Source of the DNA: Rattus norvegicus
Lineage: Eukaryota > Chordata > Mammalia > Rodentia > Muridae
Assembly: GCF_036323735.1 (NCBI RefSeq)
Contig: NC_086036.1
Coordinates: 21,594,064-21,658,063 of the forward strand
Direction of reading: 5' to 3'
Length of the DNA: 64,000 nt
Positions 47,593 to 59,876 of this stretch are shown piece by piece. The notes beneath the pieces are model-generated. The model was not told where the DNA came from. It was given only the letters and a program-made list of their open reading frames with translations, and did not search any database. How positions within the stretch are numbered: the stretch's first letter is position 1; each line of letters opens with the position of its first letter. The position numbers and the translations under genes were made by a program.

Positions 47593-47915
47593 GGGCAGGT
47601 GTGTGCCTGTGCAGATGCAAATGCAGGTGCATGTGGATATGCATAGATGAATATGGAGATCAGAAGACCCAGGGTGTTCGTTCCTCGGGGTCTCTCACTA
47701 TATTGTTTTAGACAAGCTCTGTCAGTGGCCTGGAGCCTGCCAAATAGACTAGGTTAGTCGCTCATCAAGCCATAGGCCTGTGCCTACTTAGTGATGATCT
47801 TTCAAGGACGTGTTTCAAGCCAGGCTTTTAGGAGGGTGCTAGGAACCTAGATGGAGCTCTTCCTGTTTGCAAGGCAAGCATATTACTACTTGAACTATCT
47901 CTCTAGACCAAGAGA
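47593..47915 (-). mobile_element. B4-type SINE
   Basis: The plus strand after the GT tail shows a decayed B1-like reverse part (TAGACAAGCTCTGTCAGTGG) and a final ID-like GAACTATCTCTCTAGACC. It is the counterpart of the B4 at 36858. Confidence 0.65.
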
Positions 47916-50525
47916 ACATTTTATGAAGTACAATTTTTCACACCAGTTGGGAATAAAATAAAGGCCAGAAAACCACTGTTTCTGACATGAGTGGGATCAC
48001 ACATAGAAGTTAAGTATCTGATGGAAGATTGCCATACTTACTGATCCATGGAGACCAGAGTGCTTGTTCATATGACCTTTTAGGACTGCTCTCCCATGGA
48101 TGTATGTGCTGAGGTTCTTTGTCCCTTTCACGTGGCCAGACTCAGGCTCAGCAACACAGAAGGCAAAGGGAACTGAATGCATCTATTCACATACGGCAAA
48201 TGACTGGCAGGGCTCAATGGACCCGTTCAGAGCTGTTTACAATTTATCAGTGGAAACAGCCCATAAACTACTTTCTTCTTCTTCTTCTTCTTTTTTTTTT
48301 AATCTGGTACCATATGGTAGGCATAGCACACTCAATGAATTGTTTAAACTCAAACTTGCCAGGTTGGTTGTTTTCCCCATTTTATATGAGAGCTAATTGT
48401 GGTGCACTGGCAACCTGCTAATAGATGCAGGAAAGTCCTGGTGCTGTGTAATCAAAGCATGATTTCTGCAAGACAAGCAGAGGGGAGGAAGTGGGAAGGG
48501 AGGGTCAGCTTGGCTCCAGAGACCTTCTTCTCAAACAGAATTGGCAATTGCATATGCTATTTTATTGTTTTATTTTATTTTGAAATCAAGATGCACAGCA
48601 TTAAGTCTCATCCTGGCATTTTCCAGGAAAAGCTATTTCCCAGACTCCCTCCCTCTTCTCTCCTCTTCCTCTTAGTCCACCCTTCCATATAGCCTTCCTT
48701 TCTGCTTTGGCATCTCATATGTCCTATTTCCTTCTGCCCCCTTCCCCAATGCATGTTTCTCCCTCTTGGTCTCCTTTCTAACAAGGAAATTGAAACAGCC
48801 TTGATGTTAATCAACAAAGGAATAGATAATTTTAAAAATAACATTTATCTATAATATTTTATTTTGTTTTACAAATTTACAGAAAATTAGTAAATCTGTA
48901 AAATATTATGTTAATCTAGACAACTCAGATTCAGAAAGGCAAAAATTACATGTCCTCTCTCCGTGTAGCACCAGCTCATGTTTTATATAATATATTCTAT
49001 GTTCTGATAATCCAACAAATTTAAAATACCTGATGGCTTTCTTGCAACAATTACCCAGGCCCCACCCTATAAGTGTTTCCCTTCTCCTGACATTCTGATG
49101 CTTCTGGACTGGGGGATTCCTACATAGTTAAACGTCCTTGCCTACCAAAGGCTATCATCCTGTGAAAATCCTTTAAACTTTAGGCTCATATAGAATTTAA
49201 TCTTGAAAGTGTAGAACTGAAAAACAGAAAGAGAAAGCAAGAAATAGTAACTAAAGAAATGTAAACGTGTGGAATGAGGAAGAACATGAATGTTCTACTC
49301 CAAGACAACAGTCTCCTTCTCTTGCCTTCCATCATCCAGCATTGAAGGGTCTCTTTGTTCTTTAAAAATAAGGAACTCTTTAAAAATCTAGAACTCAAAT
49401 CAGAAGATTTCTCCCTCAACCCAAGAAAAAGGACAGTGTCCCCTTCTACCCCACCTTTTCTATTATAAAACTTGAAAAACATTAATAAAGAATACCAAAT
49501 GGTCAGCTCACAGCTTTGCAGACAAACTTGGCGAGGCATAAGTGCTGAACTTCAGATAGGCAAGAAGAATATCATGGCTTGTGGGGGTGCTGCCCTCATC
49601 ACAGCATTTAACATCCCTGAGTTCCTACTCAGGCTGTCCAGAAAGGCTGTCTGCCTTGACAGCAGCTACCACCTGCCCACAATCAGGCCAATACACATTG
49701 TACCCTTGGCAGTCAACCTGCAGTTCCTGTTTAAAGCAGTGATTGCTCTCACATTTATGATAATTTGTCAAATGCTGTGCTGAAATCTTATTTTCCATGT
49801 GTGTATGTAAGGAACTCAGCATCACTTCTTTAGTTGGCAAAAAAAATTAAGGCTTTGAAATTTCTTGGCCTCTTTCAAGAGAGAAGCTTAAGGCAAATCC
49901 ATCCCTGGTATTTCCTAAAGGGATTGCATCACCCTCAAGGCAGAAGCATCCCGATGCCAAGGTTGGCGGGCTCCGTTGTTATTCTCTGTAATCTAGTGCA
50001 TAAAAACATGTAAAATTCTGACAGTTGCATTTGGAATCAGGTCCTGTTTTAACAAGCATTAGAGTATTCATGCTTAGCAAGTTACCCCACCACAGTCCCT
50101 CCTGTCCGCATCATATCCCTAATCCGACTTGGTGACAACTGGTCCTGTGCCAGTGGATTTAAATACAGAAAATTAATGGAAAGTAGAAGGCACAGATCTA
50201 AGCTAATAGTGACAGGAGAGATAGAATTCTTTAATAAAATCACCATTGCCTGCGTGATGTCAGTTAACTGAGGCTAAGACAAAACAAATAATTTTTAAAA
50301 TCACCATAAAGCTCAAAGGTGTCAGGCTAGCGATCAGAACTTACTGGCTGCAGGATCAGAGACACACTCTCTGAGGGATGCAGAAAGCAAAATTACATTT
50401 TTTTCAGAGTAGCTGAAGACAGGTGGAGAAATCAACATCTTTACACAAATGATTGATATCCAGCTGAAAGGATTTTAAACACATCTCTATCTCCATTGCC
50501 AAATGAAGTTGAAAGACTGCAGAAA

Positions 50526-50526
<1 letters not shown>
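47916..50526. other. No recognised feature
   Basis: A (CTT)n/T run lies at 48271-48300. Frames at 48100-48421 and 49472-49783 lack domains and splice context. Confidence 0.4.
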
Positions 50527-50578
<52 letters not shown>

Positions 50579-50607
50579 ATACACACACACACACAAACAT
50601 ACATAGT

Positions 50608-50636
<29 letters not shown>
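50527..50636. repeat. (CA)n microsatellite, interrupted
   Basis: (AC)n to 50572, a short ACAT/AAACAT break, then (AC)n again to 50634. Confidence 0.96.
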
Positions 50637-50639
<3 letters not shown>

Positions 50640-50903
50640 AAGTTAAGCTTTTGGTTAAAAATTCAGAAAAGTAGGACAAAATAATTGCTTTGTTTAACCA
50701 ATAAAGCAGAAATCAGCACTCAAGATGACAAGCCAAGTTTATCCGGAGAATCAGTTTATAAAGATCCGGGACATATGTTCATACGAGGGACCTGAAAATT
50801 AGCAGGCAACCTGTTTTCAGAACATGGAAAGATGTTCTTCTAATTGTGAGGACACAGTCATGGTACTAAAAATAAACACTGTGAAACTTCTACACATTGG
50901 TCT

Positions 50904-50992
50904 CGAGAGGGAGAGAGCAAGAGAGAGAGAGAGAGAGAAAGAGAGTGAGACGGGGAGAGGGAGAGGGAGAGGGAGAGAGAGGGATAGGTTAG

Positions 50993-51050
<58 letters not shown>
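50904..51050. repeat. (GA)n microsatellite, interrupted
   Basis: GA-rich with GGGAGA and GGATGGAG breaks. Pure (GA)n at 50998-51050. Confidence 0.96.
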
Positions 51051-51053
<3 letters not shown>

Positions 51054-51559
51054 CCATCCAAACTGTAAGCCACAAACAGAATTTAAAATTCCAGAAGCAC
51101 CATATTAAATATAAAAGGATATCATTAGCACTAATTTTAAATGTATACTTTTATTAAGCTTGAATATCCAAAACATGATTCTTTCAAAATGTAATATACA
51201 ATTTTAACAAGATATTTTGCATTTTGCAGAAATGTAGCAGGTATTTAACATCTCAGATCCGTCTCACTGTATACCAGGCACATTCCCACAGCCATACTGA
51301 GCTAATGGGTACCATGAAGTACGAGAAGAGAGCGATAGTGAGTGCTTTCAAAAGAACTGTTGTTCTTACTGTAATTGGTCTTTGTTGCTAGTCAAAGACA
51401 GAAACAATGCAAAGATCTATTATGAGGGAGACCAGGAGGGTCTCAGTATGCATATTAAGGATGTGTCCAATCCAAAGTAAATGCCATTCAAAAGGACAGC
51501 AATCAGATGACATTGAGGGAAAAAAAAATGTTGCTGTGGACAAGTTAGCTCAAGAAAAG
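51051..51559. other. No recognised feature
   Basis: No gene or repeat recognised. Confidence 0.4.
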
Positions 51560-51870
51560 AAATGATGGTTGAGGAGGTGGTTCCATGGTTCCAAGCATTT
51601 GCGCTGTGAGCGTGAGGAGCTGACTGAATCACCAGAACCCATATAAATTCAGACAAATAGTACACATCTACAATCCCAGCCCTTCCTTGGTAAAACTAAA
51701 TATCTGGAAATCATGTGTTAGTTAGCTTGGTCACACAGCAGCAAAACAAATCGCCCTGGGACCGTCAAGGTAGAGAAAGAACCTGTGCGTGAGGCTGTCC
51801 TCTGAGATCAGTGCATGCAACCACAGCAGTAACACTCCTCCTCGTGTCTACACATATACACACATCAAAG
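51560..51870 (+). mobile_element. Old B4-type SINE
   Basis: GAGGAGCTGACTGAATCACC, then CATCTACAATCCCAGCCC and a terminal ACACATATACACACATC tail recall B4 in sense orientation. The insert around 51690-51760 is atypical. Confidence 0.5.
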
Positions 51871-53003
51871 AATGATTTTTTAACAAAAAGGGTGAGACAT
51901 CTTGGAACTATTTTAATTTCATATGTAGTTTCTTGTGCAGATTCTATTTCAACAAGGAGCAATGAGACAGGTAGTAAGAAATAACATAAGCCTCAGAGGA
52001 AGAAATACCTCTAAGGGAGAAGAAGCAGTACCTGAGTGCTGATGCTGACCTGTAGGATGCTGATGTGTTCCTAACCCTTGACAGAGCTAGCAGAGCAGGA
52101 CTAATGGCAACAGTACTGCAGTGTCTTTCCTTGGAAACTAGTCTGACAGCTTGTTTCACAGATGTTTCTTTCAGAAAAACAAAGCAAAAAAAGAAAGCAA
52201 AAAAGGAGAAACAAAGAAAGAATAATAACAAAACTATTCAGAAATGAAGGTGGCAACAACTGAAAAAGAATTTGTTAAACTAACATTATAAATTAATTGT
52301 GGTAAGAATAAATTGTTTGGACAAATGTATTTAATAAAGTGAGGTGAAAACATTTACATATAATAAAAGATTAATTCTTTCTTCTTTATAATAAAGGAGG
52401 AGCCTAGAGGAAGTCAGTGAACCTTCAGAACAAGAAAAACTTTTTTTATGAAAGAAAGTCAGTGTGTGAGTGTAAGACTTTAGGGGAAAAAAAATCATCA
52501 TTTTGTGAGATACTTCTGAGCTTCAAATTATCATGGGCCAAAATATCATGATCCAAAACAAAAATATGTTAGCACAATATTGAAAACAAAATAAAAACCT
52601 GTATAGATATTTTATCAAGTAATACTAAGGAACAAAAGGTGAAGGGTAATAGTAGACACTGGTCAGGCAAGATTTCAATAAACTGAATAGTAACATTCAA
52701 TCTTATAAAATAAAACTGAGTCCAGGTTTTTCCACACAGGGCACCCATCTGAAAGACAGGCTTTTTACTATTATAGAATTATACATACTGAAAGAACAAT
52801 CAAAATTTCTAAGCTATTACTAATGAGAGGATAAAATATATAAGCAAACATTCCAGAGTTTGTACCGATGTGTTTTCCATATGTGATTCTTGGGAAAAAG
52901 CCTAAGTTAGCAAGTATTTAATTACCTCTAAATGTAAAAAGTGGACTACAATGTCATCTATATTTATTATAAAAATGTATGTCTGTTAAACATATGTATG
53001 TAG
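51871..53003. other. No recognised feature
   Basis: AT-rich. No gene. Confidence 0.45.
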
Positions 53004-53210
53004 GACTGCAGCGATAGCTCGGTAGTTACAAACACATATTGCCATTGCAGAGCAGGGGAGGTTCACCACCATCTGTAAATCTAGTTTTGGAGATCCACCC
53101 TTTTCTGACCTCTACATACTTTTCTTTTCATATGTACACAAACACATGTACACTTACAAATGCACACACACACACACACACACACAATAAATAAAATGAA
53201 ATGTATGCAT
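53004..53210 (+). mobile_element. B2-type SINE
   Basis: GGACTGCAGCGATAGCTCGG head, GAGGTTCACCACCATCTG, then TTTTCTGACCTCTACATAC and a (CA)n with an AATAAATAAAATG tail. Sense plus. Well formed. Confidence 0.85.
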
Positions 53211-53286
53211 ATTTTAAATAAGTTAAATATCTATTTTATTAAGAATGTTTAATGCATATAACTTAATTACATTTATAAATATTTTT

Positions 53287-53412
53287 CAAGACAGGATTTC
53301 TCTGTGTAGCCCTGGCTCTCCTGGAATTTAGTTTGTACACCAGACTGACCTTGAACCCACAGATATCCTCTGCCTCCTGAGTGCTAGGATTAAAGGCAGG
53401 CACCACCAGAGT
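53287..53412 (-). mobile_element. B1 SINE
   Basis: Plus-strand CAAGACAGGATTTCTCTGTG, TAGCCCTGGCTCTCCTGGAA, GACCTTGAACCCACAG, then CCTGAGTGCTAGGATTAAAG is the reverse complement of B1 from tail to head. Confidence 0.93.
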
Positions 53413-53876
53413 CCTATATTTTAATTTATTGCTAATTAGCATTTTTAAATATTAGGTATATGTTTTATCATAAAATGGATATCTGTGGATGAGTAACAAA
53501 AGAGAAATATGACTTTCTACAGAACTTATAAAGCCTCTATTTATGGAGATATGAAAGTAATCAAATGGACCCCACCACCTAGGCTCCATTTCCAGCCCAC
53601 AACTCTGCTAACTTTCCTGGAGTCCATTCTGATACCAGGAACCACAGGCCACACTGGTACTAAAAGCCCCAGAGGCAAGATTAACATCCAAAACCTCAAA
53701 GGCCACATAGGCCACAAAAAACCCAGCAGGGACATGCTGACTGGAACTGAAGACTAGCTAGTTACCCCAGGTCCTGCAGGCCAGAAGACCAAGAGGAAAC
53801 AGAATCCAAAAGACACTCATCCAACAAAGATAAACTCAGAAATCACCACCTAAACCTATAATAACCCCAAACCCTT

Positions 53877-54421
53877 ATGGCTAGAAATCGGCACAAGAAC
53901 AGTCAGCAACAGCCAGGGCAATGTGGCCCCACTGGAGCCCAGCTCTCCTACTACAGCAAGCCCTGAATATTCCAACATAGCTGAAGTTCATGAAAATGAC
54001 CTTAAATCCAACCTTATGAAGATGATAAAGTCCTTAAAGAGGAAATGAATAAATCCCTGGAGGAAATACAGGAACACATAATCAGTTGTAGAAGATACAA
54101 TGGAAGAAACTGATAAATTTGTCAAAGAAGATGTTAAATCTAAAAAGTTCCTGACACAAAATATCCAAGAAATATGGCACACTGTGAAAAGACCAAATCT
54201 AAAATATCAAAAGAATAAAAGAAAGAGAAGATTCCCAGCTTTAGGTCCCAGAAAATATTTTCAACAAAATCATAGAAGACAATTTCCCAAACTTAAGAAA
54301 AAAAAGGCCTATAAACATACAATAAGCTTACAGAACACTTAATAGATTGGACCATAAAAAACATCATTTCACCACATGAAAAACAAAACACTAACTGTAC
54401 AGGCATAAGAAAGAATATTAA
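53877..54421 (+). pseudogene. L1 ORF1 remnant (L1C1)
   Basis: The start ATG at 53877 (MARNRHKNSQQQPGQCG) parallels the basic ORF1 amino terminus. A TGA follows at codon 31 and more stops and shifts after it. The coiled-coil-like EETDKFVKEDVKSKKFLTQN region and an EAYRTPNRLD-like segment (about 54310-54370) remain. The C-terminal domain is lost where the sequence jumps to the ORF2 endonuclease. No product is expected. Confidence 0.75.
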
Positions 54422-54429
54422 AATGTACA

Positions 54430-54730
54430 AAGAATCTTCTCCAAAATTAACCATATACTCTGTCACAAAGCAAACCTCAACAGAGAGGGCAAAATTGAAA
54501 CAATCCTTTTTATCCTATCGGATACCATTGGTTCAACAATAATAGAAGAGAGAAACTCCTGGAAACCGAACGACTCTCTACTCAATGAATTCTGGGTCAG
54601 GAAAGAAATTGCAGACTTCCTAGAATTTACTGGAAAGAAAGGCACACACAACAAATTCAAACTTCTTTGACACACGAAAGCAGTGCTAATAGGAAAGTTC
54701 ATAGCACTATGTGCCTTCATAAAGAAATCG
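54430..54730 (+). pseudogene. L1 ORF2 endonuclease C-terminal fragment (L1C1)
   Basis: Resembles the F-S-K-I-D-H to SDHHGLK region and the downstream A-V-L-x-GK-F-I-A-L segment (about 54690). Frames are broken. It ends abruptly at 3' UTR sequence. Confidence 0.7.
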
Positions 54731-54732
54731 GA

Positions 54733-55644
54733 TGTGGATGCTTCAGTCCTTCTTAGAAGGGGGGACAAAATACTCATAGGAAGGAGAGTGCGAGAGGGAC
54801 TTGGGAGGAAGAGAGGAGGGGGAGAGGACAAAGGGGCAGGATCAGGTATGGGAGGAGACAGGATGATATACAGAGGGTCAGAAATTTCAACAGAGGTGTG
54901 TAGCAATGGGAGGTGGGGAACTGGGGGTAGCTATCAGCAAGTCCCAGATGCCAGGAAAGCAAGAGGCTCCCAGGACCGAATAGGGATGAGATTAGCTGAA
55001 ATGTGCAATAAAAGGGAGGGGGAACCTATAGAGACCATAGCCAGAAGTTAAGCAAGGACCCTCATTGGGGGATGGGGCCATTCACTCATCTCCAAAATTT
55101 TAACCCAGAATTGCTCCTGTCTAAAGAAAATATGGGGACAAAGTGTGTAGCAGAGCCTAAGGAAAGGCCATCCAGAGACTGCCCCATCTGGGGATCCATC
55201 CCATATAAAGACAAAACCCAGACACTATTGCTCATGCCAAGGAGTGCCTGCTGACAGGAGCCTGTTATAGCTGTCTCCTTAGAGGCTTTGCCAGAGCCTG
55301 ACAAATACAGAGGTGAATGCTCACAGCCAACCATTGGACTAAGCATGAGGATGCTAATGGAGGAGTTAGAGAAAGGACTGAAGGAGCTAAAGGGGTTTGC
55401 AACCTCATAGAAAGAACCACAATACCAACCAACCAGACCCGCTAGAGCTCCAGAGCTCCCAGGAACTAAACCACCAACCAAAGTGGGGACCCATGGCTTC
55501 AGTTCCATATGTCGCAAAGGATGGCATTGTCTGGCAATTTTAGGAAGAGAGGCCCTCGGTTCTGTGAAGGCTCAATTCCCCAGGGTAGGGGAATGCCATG
55601 GGGGTGAGGTGGGAGTGGGTAGTTGGGAGGAGAAGCACCCTGGG
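54733..55644 (+). other. L1 3' UTR segment inside the L1C mosaic
   Basis: Begins GGATGCTTCAGTCCTTCTTA, equivalent to 8578-8600 of L1B, and includes a longer G-rich stretch (54780-55080) that L1B lacks, then the CCAGAGACTGCCCC to GAGGCTTTGCCAGAG blocks. It stops before the A tail, immediately before RT sequence. Confidence 0.82.
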
Positions 55645-56318
55645 GGTGCTACAGTTGTCCTGATACCTAAACCACACAAAGACTCAACAAAGAAAATTTC
55701 AGACCAATTTCCTTTATGAACATCAATACAAAATAGTCAATAAACCATTTATATATCAGTTCCAAGAACATATCAAAGACTTCAACCACCATGATCAAGG
55801 AGGTTTTATCCCAGAACTTGAGGGAAGTTTCAGCATATGAAAATTCATCAGTGTAATCCAGCATAAACAAACTGAAACAAACTGAAAGAAAAAGAAAGAC
55901 CTTTACACGATGAAAAGTCTTTGACAAAATCCAACATGATTTCATGGTAAAAGTCTTGGAGTGGTCAGGTATATGAGATGCATATGTAGGAACAATGAAG
56001 GTAACATAGAGCAAGCCAAACGCCAACATCAAAGTAAATGAGGAGAAACTTGAAACAATACCACTAAAATCAGGAACAAGATAAAGTGGTCCACTCTCTT
56101 TGTACCTATTCAATATAGTATTTGAACTTTTAGCTAGAGCAGTAAGAAAACTAAAGGCAATCAAAGGATACAAATTGGAAAGAAAGCAAAGTATTGCTAT
56201 TTGCAGATGATATGCTAATACACATAATAAACAATTTCAGCAAAGTGGCTGGAGGCATAATTAAGAAAAAAAATCAGAATCCCTTCTATACACAAGGGAT
56301 AAATAGGCTAAGAAAGAA

Positions 56319-56325
56319 ACAATAC
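56319..56325. repeat. 7-bp target-site duplication, left
   Basis: ACAATAC, identical to 57218-57224. The L1 reading continues across when the insert is removed (GAAACAATACCTTTC). Confidence 0.85.
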
Positions 56326-57217
56326 TGTCTTAGGGTTTCCACTGCTGAGAAGAGATACCATGACCAAGACAATTTTGAGAGGGGACAATATTTAATTGGG
56401 GCTGGCTTACAGTGTCTGAGGTTCAGTCCATTATCATCATGGGAGGAAGCAGAGCACCAGATAGCTACCTATAGTGCTGGAGAAAGAGTTGAGAGTCCCT
56501 CACCTTGATTTGTCGATGGCCAGGAGAGACTGGTATTCCCAGGCAGCTAGGAGACAGCAGCTCTCTTTCGCAGTAGGTGGATCCTGAGCATAGGAGGAGA
56601 CCTCCAAAGCCCACCTGCAATGACACACTTCCTCCAAAGGGCTACACCTCTTAACAGTGCTGATCACTGTAGGCTTTAGTCTTTCAAAACCTACTTTTAA
56701 TAAGGGTTCTGAAACACTTTGAACCCATTTTTGACCCATCATCCAAAGATAGTGGTGAAAATATGGTAAATAGGGTAAGGGTACATGGACCTGTTTCGAC
56801 ATAGTCCTATGGGGCGGTTTTAATCTTTGTCAAGATACAAGCAATCCAGTTCAGTAGTGTGAGGATGCCAAGCAGGAATCAGCAGTGGTGCCACAATCCA
56901 CCAGAAACAGTCAGGCCTCAGGCGCTAGTCAACGGAGTGACCAAATCTAGTCTGGACACCAGAAGTTCTCTGTGCCAACTCTCTCAATGAAGTGAAGGTC
57001 AGTGAAGCCTAGAGACTGACAAGGTATTGCAAGGCTAGCTATGCAAGTAAGCATACAGTCACTGTTAAGAGCTATTTATACTCTCTCCAAACATCATGTT
57101 TCTTCCCATGGGCCTTGCTTCAGAAAAACATGTATATATGTATGTCATGTATGTCTACATGACATAACTAGAAACTTCCACTTCAACTGCCTATGGGCCA
57201 AGCATATTCAAACTACA
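56326..57217 (-). mobile_element. LTR-like insertion inside L1C2, 892 bp
   Basis: TG...CA-bounded sequence (TGTCTTAGGGTTTC to TTCAAACTACA) on plus; on minus it opens TGTAGTTTGAATATGC and ends ACCCTAAGACA, like the MaLR-type LTRs at 43178 and 45057. Flanked by a 7-bp duplication. The middle (about 56800-57170) differs from the rest and may be a second nested repeat. The 7-bp size does not fit ERVL (5) or ERVK (6) exactly. Confidence 0.75.
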
Positions 57218-57224
57218 ACAATAC
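57218..57224. repeat. 7-bp target-site duplication, right
   Basis: ACAATAC, identical to the left copy. Confidence 0.85.
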
Positions 57225-58740
57225 CTTTCATGATAGCCCCAATTAATATAAAACATCTTGGTGTAACTCTAACCAAGCAAGTAAAAGACCTGTAGGACAA
57301 GAACTTCAAATCTTTGAAGAAGAAATTGAAGAAGATATCAGCTAAAAAGACCTCCAATACTTAGGGATCGATAAGTTTATCATAGTGAAAATGACCATCT
57401 TACCAATAGCAATCTATAGACTTAGTGCAATGCCCACCAAAATTCCAACACAATTCTTCACAAGCCTTGAAAGAGAAATTCTCAACTTCTTTGGAAAAAA
57501 AACAAAACAAAACAAAAACAAAAACAGGAAAGCTGAAACAATCCTGCACAATAAGAGAACTTCCAGAGATATTGCTGTCCCTGACTTCGAGCTGTATACT
57601 ACAGAGCATTAGTAATAAAAACTGCATGGTATTGGTATAGGAACAATAGGTTGGTCAATGGAAGCCAATTAAAGACCCAGAAGTAAATCCTTACACCTAT
57701 GGACACTTGATTTTTGACAAAGAAGCAAAAACCATACAATGGGGCGGGGGGGAACATCTTTAACAAATGTTTCTGGTCTAGATGTCTATATGTAAAAGAA
57801 TGCAAATATATCCATATCTATCACACTGCATGAAGCTCAAGTCTAAGCGGATCAAAGACTTCCTTCCACATAAAAGCAGATACAGTAAACCTTTTAGGAG
57901 AGAAAATTGGGACTATCCTTGAATGTATTAGCACTGGTGACAACTCCCTGAACAAAACACCAACAGCTCAGGCACTAGGATTAGCAATTAATAAATGGAA
58001 CCTCATTAAGCTAAGAGCTCCTGTAAGACAAAAGACAGTGTCAAAACAAACAAAAAAAATGACAGTTTACAGAATGGATAAAGATCTTCACCACTTGACA
58101 TCCGACAGGGGGCAGATATCCAAAATATATAAAGAACTCAGAAACTAGACATAAACCACCCAAATAACCCAATTAAAAATGATATGCAGATCTAAACAGA
58201 GAATTCTGAACAGAAGAATTTCTCATGATCATGACCATGACTGAGAATCACTTAAAGAAGTAGTTAACAATTTTAGTCATTAGGAAAATGTAAATCAAAA
58301 GGACTCTGAGAGTCCATTTGACACCTGTCAAAATGGCTAAGTTAAAAAGCTAAAGCGGGAGCTCATGCTGGTAATGATGTGGAGCAATGGGAACACTTCT
58401 CCATTGATGGCAGCCACTTTGATAACCATTTTAGAAATCAATATAGGTGGTTCTCAGAAAATACAGAATAGATCTACCTCAAGACCGATGTATACCACTC
58501 CTGGGCATATACCCAAAGGAAGTTCTACCATACCACAAGGACACTTGTTCAACTATGTTTGTAATAACTTTATTTATAATATACAGAAACTGGAAACAAA
58601 ATAGATGTCTGTCAGCCAAAAGAATGGATAAAGAAAATGTGGTAATTTACATAATCAGATATTGCTCAACCATTTAAAACAATGACATTGTAACCCAGAC
58701 CCAGAAAGACATATATGTCATGGTTATACTCGCTTATAAC

Positions 58741-59876
58741 TGGATATCAGACATAAAGTAAAGTAGATCCATGCTACTATGTACAAACCCCAAGTAACAA
58801 GAAGGGTCAGAAGCGTTGCCTGATTGTTATCCTCATTGAAAACAGGAAGTGAATTGGGGTGAATGGATAGAGGGGTCTGAGTGGGAAAGGGAGTAGAGAG
58901 GAGAACAGGAGAGATCAGGTACTGGAGCAGAAAGTACTAGGAGGTGCAAATGAAATGACAGCATGCATATCTGGACTGAGCTAGAATCCTAGGAAAATGG
59001 AGACTCCCAATAATCTGTGACAGTGACTCAAAGACTCCTAGTGATTGGAAATATGGAGCCAGGAACAGCCATCTCCTGCAAGCAGGCAAGGCTTCCAAAA
59101 GAGGGATTGAGACATGAACCCAGTCACAAAAACTTCATCCCACAATTTGCTCTGCCTACAAAGTGTGCATGGGTAAAATACTGAACAGAAATTAAGGGAA
59201 TGGCTAACCAATGATTGACCCAGTTTGAGACTAATGCGATGAGAGGGAGCCCATCCTGACACTAATAATTATATTCTGCTATACTTGCAGACAAAAACCT
59301 AGCAAAAGTGCTACCAGATAGGATTCACCCAGCAACTGATAGAAACAGATTCAGAGACCCACAGTCTAACATTAAGAGGGACTTTGGGAATCCTGTGAAG
59401 AGTGGGGAGAAAGATCATAAAAGCCAACGGGGTCAAGGCCATCACAAGAAAACCTAAAGAATCCACTCTGCTGGACCCACAGGGGCTCATAAAGACTGGA
59501 CTGCCAATCAGAGAGTAAGCATGAACGAACCTAGAAACTCTGTACATAGTAACATTTATGTCACTGGGTTTTCTAACAGTAGCACTCCTAAAGCTAGAGC
59601 AAAAGCTGTCTCTGACTCCTCTGTTGCCTGCTTTAGGATCTGTTTCCCCTGAGTGGCCTGCATTATCTAGTTCAATAGGAGATGTGCCTAGTCTTACTGC
59701 AATTTAATATGCCAAGACTGGTTTATATCCATAGGAGGTCTCCCCTTTTCTGAGGATAAAAGAGATGAGACATAGATATGGAGGGAGGAGAGGGGAGATG
59801 AAGGAACTGGGAGGAACAGAGGGCAGGGAAGCTCTGACTGGGATGTAAAGTTAATAACTCAATTAATAAAGAGCAA
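58741..59876 (+). other. L1C2 3' UTR
   Basis: Non-coding L1 3' UTR of older type ending GGATGTAAAGTTAATAACTC and AATAAA. The minus-strand frames at 59038-59547 are by-products. Confidence 0.65.

Larger units (their letters stand above)
53480..55644 (+). mobile_element. Old, multiply deleted L1 (L1C1)
   Basis: A 5' UTR-like part (about 53480-53876), ORF1 to about 54421, a jump to the ORF2 endonuclease (54430-54730), then a jump to the 3' UTR (54733-55644). Most of ORF1's C terminus, the endonuclease N terminus, and all of the RT are missing. No A-tail ends this segment. It is either a deleted L1 abutting a second one, or a rearranged single copy. Confidence 0.8.
55646..58740 (+). pseudogene. 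L1 ORF2 RT and C-terminal remnant (L1C2), split
   Basis: Broken pieces in order: the LIPKPHKDS opening, AFDKIQHD-like, a KSGTR segment, FADDMLIHI (about 56200), then after the insertion LGVTLTKQVKDL, KMTILPIAIYRLSAM and TSRDIAVPDFELY, and a final RYCS-TI near 58677. The Cys-rich zone is degraded. The DD of the RT motif is still readable but frames are lost. Confidence 0.82.
55646..59876 (+). mobile_element. Old 5'-truncated L1 (L1C2), interrupted
   Basis: Starts in the RT at the LIPKPHKD motif, continues through RT fragments, is split by an LTR-like insertion (56326-57217), resumes at 57225 and runs past the ORF2 end (about 58740) to a 3' UTR with AATAAA at 59865-59870. Many stops and shifts. 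Its 3' UTR differs from that of L1B. Confidence 0.85.

Noticed and set aside
49472..49783. 103-codon plus frame as an exon
   Set aside because: No domain and no splice acceptor/donor pair that keeps frame.
50404..51108. Cys/Val and Arg/Glu repeat proteins
   Set aside because: They are translations of (CA)n and (GA)n arrays.
54683..55051. 122-codon plus frame as a gene
   Set aside because: It lies in the L1 3' UTR, and its G-rich content explains the Arg/Gly-rich translation.
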